This document shows positions 1 through 5,275 of a stretch of DNA of 7,164 nucleotides, in pieces; position 1 is the stretch's first letter, and each line of letters starts with the position of its first letter. The stretch is from Peptococcaceae bacterium UBA4997. Lineage in GTDB: Bacteria; Bacillota; Dehalobacteriia; UBA4068; UBA4997. The position numbers and the translations under genes were made by a program. The stretch spans positions 40,970 to 48,133 of the forward strand of contig DGYV01000008.1 of the NCBI GenBank assembly GCA_002398485.1. The letters run 5' to 3'. Below the pieces are notes generated by a model. That model worked only from the letters and a program-made list of their open reading frames with translations, did no database searches and was not told the DNA's origin.

Positions 1-1072
1 CATGATCCTCTGCATGGTAAGAAGAGGAACATTTGGTAAGAACACAGTCATTGTGCTCTGTAAAATCACAGTGGTTATCATATAAAGCCTTTAACAGCTT
101 ATAGGCTGCATTTAAGTACATCTCCTGCTCAAGCTCTCCAACCTGTGCTGCAATCTCTAACAGGCCGCAGGCTGCTATGGCTGCAGCTGTATCATCATAC
201 CAAAGTGGGTTTGCAGGCTGTCTGAAATCCACAGGAATCAGCCCGTCCTCAGGGATATTTGCAATAAAATAATGAGCAATTTTCTTAGCTGTATTTAAAT
301 ATTCCTCTTTCCCGGTATGACGGAAGCTCATAAGGAATCCGTAGAGTCCCCAGGACTGTCCTCTTGTCCAGGAAGAACCCTGACAATAACCCTGACCGCC
401 ATAATCTCTTACATATTCCCCTGTTTCAGGATCAAATTCAACAATATGGCGGACTGAACCGTCCGGTCTAACAAAATTCTCCATGACAGTATCTGCATGA
501 AGCATAGCAATCTGTTTAAAACGTGGGTCCTTTGTCTCCTCTGTTGCCCAGTAAAGAAGAGGGATATTAAAGAGGCAGTCAATAATTGCCCAGCCTGTTC
601 TGTCTTCTTTGCCGGTCAGATCCTCATTCCATGCTCTGATGAATTTACCAACAGGGTTAAATCTTCCTGCCAAAAGATTGGCTGCATGAAGCCCCCGTTT
701 TTTCGATTCCTCATTCCCTGTTAAATGATAATCAGCCACAGCTGTTGGCAGATACATAAACCCAACATCATGATGAAGTCCGTAAAAGTCACTAAAACAC
801 CGATCTAATTTGCCCTCTGATACTCTGGCGATTTCCGCATACCGGTTATCTCCCGTTGTATGATACATCTGCCACATCATACCGCCCCAGAAACCATTGC
901 ACCACCAGTTGATTCCGTCATCTATGCCGCCTTCCACGGCACTTCTGTCATCATGGACTCCATTTACCGTTGTGTAGGGTATCTTGTTCCTTGACTTCTC
1001 ACTGACCCATTCCATTTTGTGAAGCATTTTCTCAGTTGCCTCTGCAATCCAGCCCTGATTCTGTCTGTTCAT
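1..1072 (-). CDS. GH88 unsaturated glucuronyl hydrolase, C-terminus cut by the window edge
   Basis: By family, this cytoplasmic enzyme removes the 4,5-unsaturated uronic acid left at the non-reducing end of oligosaccharides by polysaccharide lyases (glycosaminoglycans, gellan and similar), acting by hydration rather than classical hydrolysis. The visible 357 residues start MNRQNQGWIAEATEKM and show no signal peptide. GH88 hallmarks are the LHHDVGFMY block with Asp102 and the TGWAIIDCLFNIPLLYWA block with Asp165, matching the two catalytic aspartates of the family. FDPETG (213-218) and QGYCQGSSWTRGQSWGLYGF (227-246) follow. The family is usually about 370-400 residues, so only a short C-terminal piece is missing. 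The ATG at 1072 is the only in-frame ATG before an upstream stop at 1124-1126, and AGGGG lies 7 nt ahead of it. The gene follows the ABC-F gene on the same strand after 142 bp and has its own candidate promoter. The substrate cannot be deduced; GH105 is a less likely relative. Confidence 0.93.
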   Translation of the reverse strand, partial: MNRQNQGWIAEATEKMLHKMEWVSEKSRNKIPYTTVNGVHDDRSAVEGGIDDGINWWCNGFWGGMMWQMYHTTGDNRYAEIARVSEGKLDRCFSDFYGLHHDVGFMYLPTAVADYHLTGNEESKKRGLHAANLLAGRFNPVGKFIRAWNEDLTGKEDRTGWAIIDCLFNIPLLYWATEETKDPRFKQIAMLHADTVMENFVRPDGSVRHIVEFDPETGEYVRDYGGQGYCQGSSWTRGQSWGLYGFLMSFRHTGKEEYLNTAKKIAHYFIANIPEDGLIPVDFRQPANPLWYDDTAAAIAACGLLEIAAQVGELEQEMYLNAAYKLLKALYDNHCDFTEHNDCVLTKCSSSYHAEDH

Positions 1073-1118
1073 CTGTATTCCCCTCTCTGCTGCGTATAAA
1101 ACGCCATTGATTGATCTA

Positions 1119-1141
1119 CTTACTTATATACCGCAAGTAAG
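1119..1141. promoter_or_regulatory. 7-bp inverted repeat over the GH88 -10 region (candidate operator)
   Basis: CTTACTT at 1119-1125 and AAGTAAG at 1135-1141 are perfect reverse complements separated by 9 bp. The 23-bp element covers the candidate -10 box of the GH88 promoter, the position expected for a repressor site. It has no T-run after it and lies before the gene, so it is not a terminator. The cognate regulator is not identifiable in the window. Confidence 0.35.
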
Positions 1142-1154
1142 GTATTTCTTACAA
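1125..1154 (-). promoter_or_regulatory. Candidate promoter of the GH88 gene
   Basis: Reading the minus strand, TTGTAA (1154-1149) is followed after 18 nt by TATATA (1130-1125), which overlaps TATAAG two bases further on. Each box matches 4 of 6 consensus positions, so this is a modest sigma-A-type promoter. The start point would be near 1118, leaving a leader of about 46 nt before the ATG at 1072. A second weaker reading is TTGAAA followed 16 nt later by TAAGAA, further upstream. No convincing terminator separates this region from the ABC-F gene, so read-through from upstream is possible. Confidence 0.35.
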
Positions 1155-1214
1155 TGGGCAATACAGTTTTCAACTGACTTTTCCTGCTTTTCTTTAAGAT
1201 AGCGTACTTTCCTG

Positions 1215-3104
1215 TTAAATTAAAATATCCTCTTCATAAGCAGTTTCATACCACTGGAAGCAAAGTTCATTCCACACTTCCCAGGCATTCTGGCATTCTG
1301 CGGAAAGGCTGTCATATTCTTCTTGTCTGTCCCAAGCCTCTCCACTCCAGAAACCTTCACTGGAATGCCACAGCTGTGTTAATTCCTGTTTTCTCTCACA
1401 AAGGCTTTCATAATACTCCTCTGCCGGCTCCATTTTCTCCATAATAGCCTTAAAACGCCAGTCTAAATATGCCTCTTCTGCAGAAATCTCCCTTAATCGA
1501 TGGCGTTCTGCCTTAGGAACTGCCCGGATTCCTGCAATAAGAGCCTGTTCCTCTGCCTTCATCTGTGCAGCAAGCCCTTCTCCCGCGTTTCCTCTTCTGC
1601 TTCTCTCCAAATAATGCTCATATCCAAACGGATAATACATTGCCGAAAAATTTTCAAAAATTAGAACAGAATCTGCCACCTGTCTGATAAAATACCTGTC
1701 ATGAGAAACGAACAATATAGTACCTGTATAAGCCTTAAATGCAGACTCCAAGGTCTCCTTCGCCTGAATATCCATATGATTGGTAGGCTCATCAAGAATC
1801 AAAAAATTAGGTCTGCTGGTAAGAAGCTCTGCAAGCACCAGCCTTGACTTCTCCCCTCCAGATAGGGAAGAAACTCTTTTTGCAGCCTGGCTTCCTCCAA
1901 ATAGATAAGCTCCAAGAACACTTCTCATCTCTTTTTCCGTCATAACAGGAAATAAATCGTGAAAATGTTCTGCTACTGTTTTCTCAGATTCAATCTCAGC
2001 GGAATGCTGATCAAAATATCCAAAAGTAATGTTATTTCCAAGAGAATACGCTCCCGATAAAGGAGGCAGCAGCCCTGCCACAGTCTTGAGAAATGTTGTC
2101 TTACCAGCTCCATTGGGGCCTAACAATCCAATCTTCTGCCCTTTTTTTATTCTCAGAGACAGTTCCAAAAGTGGTTTGTCATAACCAATCTTTAAATGCT
2201 CAGCCTCAAATACCCACTTACTACCCGGAAACAGAGGGTCAATAGAACCTGTAAAAATATGAACATCATCTTCCTCAGGTTTAGCAATCCGCTCCATTCG
2301 CTCCATTGCCTTTTTCTTGGACCTTGCAAAGGATGCCTTTTTAGGCTTGTGCTTAAACCGCTCCACCAGTTGATTTAACCGGTCAAGCTCCTCCTGCTGC
2401 CGCTCATAAGCCTTTGTCTGAAGCCTGATACTCTTAAGCTTCTCTTCTCTGTAATGAGTATAATTCCCCGAATACTTCGTAAGCCTTCCACCTGCCGCCT
2501 CATAGACCACTTCAGCAGTCTGATCCAGAAAAAAGCGGTCATGGGACACCATCACCACTGCCTTTTCGTATTGCTGCATATACTGCTCCAGCCATTCAGA
2601 GGTTTTAATATCCAGATGATTGGTAGGTTCATCCAGAAGAAGAATATCCGGTTTCTCCAGAAGCAGACGAATCAGCGCGATCTTCGTCTGCTCCCCGCCT
2701 GAGAATTCTGAAAGCCGTTTTTTCTTATGGCTTTTTAAAAACCCAAAGCCTGTAAAGAGAATGTCATATTCCCTCTCATACTCAAACCGTTCTCTGGAAA
2801 ATGTCTCCCTGCTTGGGCAGCTTTCTAAAAGTACCTCTTCCACAGTTTTATTCAAATCAGAAAACGCCTGCTGCTTCAGCATCCCCATAGTCAGACTTCT
2901 GGAAGAGGCAATTCCCACTCCCTGCCTTTTATCGTCTCTGTCCAGCTCCAGTTCTCCTGCAATCAGCCGAAGCAGCGTTGTCTTACCTGCGCCGTTTTTC
3001 CCAACCACTGCTATTTTTTCATTTCCCTTAATCTCAAAATTAATATGTGACAGAATCAGCTGCCCGCCAATTGTCACAGTTCCGTCTGTAATCTGATATA
3101 ACAT
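1215..3104 (-). CDS. ABC-F family ATPase, YdiF-like, with Trp-rich C-terminal extension
   Basis: This is a soluble protein with two fused ABC ATPase domains and no membrane segment, hence ABC-F (translation factor or ribosome-protection type) and not a transporter. Domain 1 has Walker A GKNGAGKT (35-42), signature FSGGE (134-138), Walker B ILLLDE (154-159) and H-loop His188. Domain 2 has Walker A GPNGAGKT (329-336), signature LSGGE (414-418), Walker B FLILDE (434-439) and His468. Both catalytic glutamates (159, 439) are present. The basic helical linker at about 215-276 corresponds to the ABC-F arm that reaches the P-site tRNA. The order and 629-residue length resemble Bacillus YdiF (about 640). 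After residue 500 the tail is acidic and holds seven tryptophans (549-618), unlike the usual lysine-rich coiled coil. The ATG at 3104 has AAGGA 7 nt upstream, inside the EcsC-family gene, with a 3-nt intergenic gap. Antibiotic resistance cannot be inferred from sequence; a housekeeping ribosome role is equally possible. Confidence 0.93.
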   Translation of the reverse strand: MLYQITDGTVTIGGQLILSHINFEIKGNEKIAVVGKNGAGKTTLLRLIAGELELDRDDKRQGVGIASSRSLTMGMLKQQAFSDLNKTVEEVLLESCPSRETFSRERFEYEREYDILFTGFGFLKSHKKKRLSEFSGGEQTKIALIRLLLEKPDILLLDEPTNHLDIKTSEWLEQYMQQYEKAVVMVSHDRFFLDQTAEVVYEAAGGRLTKYSGNYTHYREEKLKSIRLQTKAYERQQEELDRLNQLVERFKHKPKKASFARSKKKAMERMERIAKPEEDDVHIFTGSIDPLFPGSKWVFEAEHLKIGYDKPLLELSLRIKKGQKIGLLGPNGAGKTTFLKTVAGLLPPLSGAYSLGNNITFGYFDQHSAEIESEKTVAEHFHDLFPVMTEKEMRSVLGAYLFGGSQAAKRVSSLSGGEKSRLVLAELLTSRPNFLILDEPTNHMDIQAKETLESAFKAYTGTILFVSHDRYFIRQVADSVLIFENFSAMYYPFGYEHYLERSRRGNAGEGLAAQMKAEEQALIAGIRAVPKAERHRLREISAEEAYLDWRFKAIMEKMEPAEEYYESLCERKQELTQLWHSSEGFWSGEAWDRQEEYDSLSAECQNAWEVWNELCFQWYETAYEEDILI

Positions 3105-3107
3105 GAT

Positions 3108-3899
3108 CTAATCCTTTTTCTTCTCTCTGTCTGTTAAAAATCTTCGTTTGTATTTCAACTGTGCATAATCTGTAATTCTCTTCAAATAAACAGAATCTGA
3201 GATTCCACCCACAACACCCACAATGGGAATCCCCTGTATAAACTTCATATAGAGCATTTCCTCAGAAAGCCTGTAGGCAGTCAGCTTCAGCAGCTTCTCC
3301 TTTTCCGTCTGCCTTAAACCATCTTCAATCCATCGGTCAATGGTATCATTCCCTCTGTATAAATCATCTCCATGATCTAAAGAGGTATAAATCAGCTTTA
3401 AGATAAATACCTGCTCTTCCTTTGACTCGTAGCTGTAACCATAACTTAAAGCGATTTCATAAATGCTCTTTAAAATCAGAGCAGCAAACAGGGGAATATC
3501 AGGAATTCCAATGCCAAGAAGCCCTGTTCCAATCCCTTCCACTCCCGATACCATAAGGTTTTTTAGATTGGCTGACTGGGCATGTTTATTAAATGCATTC
3601 ATAGTCTTTCCAGACTTTTTCAGTTCCACTGCATAAGCATTCATCTTGTAGGTAAATTCTCTCTTATCCTTCTGATAGGTTTTCTCAATCATGCCCGTGC
3701 CTTTTAAAAACACCATCTGAAATGCCTTATAAAAGGCAAGATCCAGAGTATTCTGAAGCTTTTCCGGCACCACCTTATCCAGTTTTTCATTGATAAATGA
3801 TGCATTGCTCTCCTTTTGTTTTTCCAAAAAGCGGACCTCGCTTTTCCTAAGCGCATCCCACTGTTTTTCCTCCGGTGTCTTTCTGTTACTAAAAAACAT
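3108..3899 (-). CDS. EcsC-family protein, function unknown
   Basis: A 263-residue protein recognised as EcsC family by its central block EGIGTGLLGIGIPDIPLFAA (121-140), followed by LILKSIYEIALSYGYSY, and by a second hydrophobic glycine-rich stretch IQGIPIVGVVGGISDSVY (221-238). The N-terminal third is charged and helical with no signal peptide, and the last 20 residues are strongly basic. The two hydrophobic segments suggest membrane association rather than a classical transmembrane protein. In Bacillus the namesake sits with an ABC exporter, EcsAB. Here no ecsA or ecsB is present, and the neighbours are a YccF membrane protein and an ABC-F ATPase. I chose the ATG at 3899, whose A is shared with the TGA stop of the yccF gene (TGATG), over the in-frame TTG at 3902, because GAGG lies 7 nt before the ATG but only 4 nt before the TTG. 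Molecular function is not known for the family. Confidence 0.88.
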   Translation of the reverse strand: MFFSNRKTPEEKQWDALRKSEVRFLEKQKESNASFINEKLDKVVPEKLQNTLDLAFYKAFQMVFLKGTGMIEKTYQKDKREFTYKMNAYAVELKKSGKTMNAFNKHAQSANLKNLMVSGVEGIGTGLLGIGIPDIPLFAALILKSIYEIALSYGYSYESKEEQVFILKLIYTSLDHGDDLYRGNDTIDRWIEDGLRQTEKEKLLKLTAYRLSEEMLYMKFIQGIPIVGVVGGISDSVYLKRITDYAQLKYKRRFLTDREKKKD

Positions 3900-4258
3900 C
3901 AATAAACCTCACTTCCAAACGGCATCAGTGCCAGTTTTGCAATTTTAAAGTGCTGTAAACCAAAGGGAATTCCAATAATGGTAATGCATAATATAGCTCC
4001 CAAAATAGCTGATTCTATGGCAAGAGGCAGTCCTGATACAAGCAGCCAGATAATATTAAGTAGCAGTGATCCTGCTCCACCTCCATACCGAACCTCTTTC
4101 CCAAATGGAAAAAAGCTTAATCCTGCAAATTTAAAACACTGCAGCCCAACCGGTATTCCTATAATTGTAATACACCAGAGACACCCTGCAAGGAGCCAGC
4201 TAAGCCCGCTTAAAAAGCCTCCGGTTATAAACCATAATAAATTACCAAGGCAGCCCAT
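3899..4258 (-). CDS. yccF: YccF-domain inner membrane protein (tandem duplicated domain)
   Basis: A small 119-residue, almost entirely hydrophobic protein. It has two copies of the YccF unit: CITIIGIPVGLQCFKFAG ending in FFPFGKEV (29-56), and CITIIGIPFGLQHFKIAK ending in LMPFGSEV (91-118). They are offset by 62 residues and joined by a glycine-rich linker RYGGGAGS (57-64). Hydrophobic stretches around 7-35 and 65-97 should cross the membrane. This two-repeat layout and length are normal for YccF proteins; their function is unknown. The ATG at 4258 is preceded by GGAGGG (4272-4267) at 8 nt, a strong ribosome-binding site. It is the first gene of the three-gene set and overlaps the EcsC-family start by one base. 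The other ATG just upstream (4263) is out of frame. Confidence 0.92.
   Translation of the reverse strand: MGCLGNLLWFITGGFLSGLSWLLAGCLWCITIIGIPVGLQCFKFAGLSFFPFGKEVRYGGGAGSLLLNIIWLLVSGLPLAIESAILGAILCITIIGIPFGLQHFKIAKLALMPFGSEVY
3907..3910 (-). promoter_or_regulatory. Shine-Dalgarno site that sets the EcsC-family start
   Basis: GAGG on the minus strand lies inside the last codons of the yccF gene, 7 nt before the ATG at 3899. This spacing favours the ATG over the TTG immediately in front of it. The stop/start overlap TGATG implies translational coupling between the two genes. Confidence 0.55.
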
Positions 4259-4291
4259 ATCATAAGCCCTCCATTTCGATTTTATGTGTGT

Positions 4292-4305
4292 TTGTTATGA
4301 AACAA
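4292..4305. repeat. Small inverted repeat in front of yccF, sharing a 13-mer with the AraC/GH4 region
   Basis: TTGTT (4292-4296) and AACAA (4301-4305) form a perfect 5-bp inverted repeat with a 4-bp spacer, close to the candidate transcription start of the yccF operon. The 13-mer TTATGAAACAATT at 4295-4307 recurs exactly, in the same orientation, at 5183-5195 between the AraC-family and GH4 genes. In AT-rich spacers a single 13-bp match may be chance. Confidence 0.3.
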
Positions 4306-4309
4306 TTCC

Positions 4310-4338
4310 AGATTACCACGTTTTTTTCCAGTCATCAA
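4310..4338 (-). promoter_or_regulatory. Weak candidate promoter of the yccF/EcsC/ABC-F operon
   Basis: On the minus strand TTGATG (4338-4333) is followed after 17 nt by TAATCT (4315-4310), which is preceded by TGG, an extended -10. The -10 itself matches only 3 of 6 positions. The start would be near 4303, giving a leader of about 44 nt. A nearer box, TAAAAT (4284-4279), is rejected because transcription would begin inside the ribosome-binding site. There is no clear terminator after the AraC-family gene, so the operon may also be reached by read-through from it. Confidence 0.22.
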
Positions 4339-4371
4339 TCATCCTTAGAAATTCTTAATAAACTTATGCAT

Positions 4372-5142
4372 TTATATTGAATTCTTTTTTCTATATTCCG
4401 CAGGTCTCATCTGCATTTCCTTCTGAAAATGCTTGCAGAAAGAGGAGGAATCGTGATAACCGCAGGAATAGGCAATTTCTGTAATTCTGTATTTTGTATT
4501 ACGCAACATAATCTTTGCCTCATTCAAACGGTAACCGCTTAGATACTGCTTAGGTGACCGACCGGACTGCTTCATAAAAATCCGGTACAGATAAGTTCTG
4601 TCAATTCCAACATAATCAGCGATTTCCTGAATCTGAATGGGATAACTGTAGTTATGAGAGATAAAGAACACAGCCCTTTTATAATACCCCTCTTCATCCA
4701 CCAGCCCGCCACTTTTCCCTGTCCGTATCAAGCCTGCCATAATCAAATAAAAATATCCAAGAACTCTTTCCTTATTCTCTCTTGCACTTCCAAAGGATTT
4801 TATGAGTTCTGTAAAATATCCGGCAATCTGGTCAATTTCCCCCATAGCACATACAGGATTATGAGAATCAGGATAATATTGCTGCAGCATAACACCTGCT
4901 TCTTCTCCATCAAAAGCAATCCATGCGTAATTCCAGGGTTCCTCCCTATCTGCCTGATAATAGGTCACCTCTTCCGGACGGATTAAAAATGCCTCTCCTT
5001 TTTTCACATCAAAAACACCATCTTCTGTCTTAATAATGCCCTTTCCTTCCAACACAAAATGAATCAAGTAATGAGTTCTTACAGCAGGTCCGAAAAAATG
5101 TCCTCTTTCACACTCTTCTCTTCCACAGTATAAAACCTTCAA
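4372..5142 (-). CDS. AraC-family transcriptional regulator, likely activator of the divergent GH4 gene
   Basis: A 256-residue cytoplasmic regulator. Residues 24-78 (HYLIHFVLEGKG to YAWIAFDG) form the cupin-type sugar-sensing domain seen in RafR/MsmR-like members. The C-terminal DNA-binding half has two helix-turn-helix units: IQEIADYVGIDRTYLYRIF (171-189), and ITEIAYSCGYHDSSSFCKHF (220-239) followed by the family signature RPAEYR (246-251). I start the gene at TTG 5142, not at the ATG at 5220: GGAGG lies 7 nt before the TTG, family members begin near KVLYCGREECERGHFFGPAV, and the ATG at 5220 lies inside the best -10 box. Divergence from the GH4 gene with 133 bp between them suggests it senses an alpha-galactoside and activates that gene. 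This is an inference from context and from the raffinose/melibiose regulators of Firmicutes. Downstream, 113 bp separate it from yccF. Confidence 0.92.
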   Translation of the reverse strand: MKVLYCGREECERGHFFGPAVRTHYLIHFVLEGKGIIKTEDGVFDVKKGEAFLIRPEEVTYYQADREEPWNYAWIAFDGEEAGVMLQQYYPDSHNPVCAMGEIDQIAGYFTELIKSFGSARENKERVLGYFYLIMAGLIRTGKSGGLVDEEGYYKRAVFFISHNYSYPIQIQEIADYVGIDRTYLYRIFMKQSGRSPKQYLSGYRLNEAKIMLRNTKYRITEIAYSCGYHDSSSFCKHFQKEMQMRPAEYRKKNSI

Positions 5143-5149
5143 AATCCTT

Positions 5150-5154
5150 CCTCC
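5150..5154 (-). promoter_or_regulatory. Shine-Dalgarno site supporting the TTG start of the AraC-family gene
   Basis: GGAGG on the minus strand is followed by AAGGATT and then TTG at 5142, giving a 7-nt spacing. No comparable site precedes the longer ATG start at 5220, so this site decides the annotation. Confidence 0.75.
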
Positions 5155-5172
5155 ATACCATAATACAACAAA

Positions 5173-5195
5173 ATGACAATTATTATGAAACAATT
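5173..5195. promoter_or_regulatory. Imperfect direct repeat, candidate AraC-family operator for the GH4 gene
   Basis: ATGACAATT (5173-5181) and ATGAAACAATT (5185-5195) are direct repeats; the shared ACAATT cores begin at 5176 and 5190, 14 bp apart. AraC-family proteins typically bind direct repeats just upstream of the -35 box of their target. The element ends 5 bp before the expected GH4 -35 position (5200-5205) and has the same orientation as that gene. The regulator assignment is inferred from gene context. Confidence 0.4.
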
Positions 5196-5199
5196 TCTC

Positions 5200-5228
5200 T
5201 ATTCCAAAACTCCATCTCATTATATACT
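5200..5228 (+). promoter_or_regulatory. Candidate activator-dependent promoter of the GH4 gene
   Basis: TATACT (5223-5228) matches the -10 consensus at 5 of 6 positions. The sequence 17 nt upstream (TATTCC, 5200-5205) is a poor -35, which fits a promoter that needs an activator. The start would be near 5235, leaving about 41 nt before the ATG, with AGGAAGAG (5263-5270) as the ribosome-binding site. Confidence 0.45.
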
Positions 5229-5247
5229 TTTCTTAGAAAGACTACAA
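5219..5247 (-). promoter_or_regulatory. Candidate promoter of the AraC-family gene, overlapping the GH4 -10
   Basis: On the minus strand TTGTAG (5247-5242) is followed after exactly 17 nt by a perfect TATAAT (5224-5219). The start would be near 5212, giving a leader of about 70 nt to the TTG at 5142. The box shares two bases with the oppositely directed GH4 -10, so the two promoters face each other and polymerase should not occupy both at once. Confidence 0.5.
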
Positions 5248-5275
5248 TCATATTCAAAGGAAAGGAAGAGTATTT

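Noticed and set aside
2620..3096. 158-codon open frame on the plus strand opposite the ABC-F gene
   Set aside because: It lies wholly antisense to a clearly conserved ABC domain, has no recognisable domain or ribosome-binding site, and its composition is that of an antisense frame.
3978..4265. 95-codon plus-strand frame opposite yccF
   Set aside because: Antisense to a well-supported YccF protein; the proline/serine-rich translation is typical of a shadow frame.
4259..4371. Terminator after the AraC-family gene
   Set aside because: Only short AT-rich pairings are visible; the A-run near 4321-4327 (minus strand) has no GC stem ahead of it and is on the wrong side for transcription on that strand.
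5185..5199. GAAA-CAA-TTTC as a CcpA cre site in front of the GH4 gene
   Set aside because: It lacks the central CG and the flanking matches of the cre consensus.
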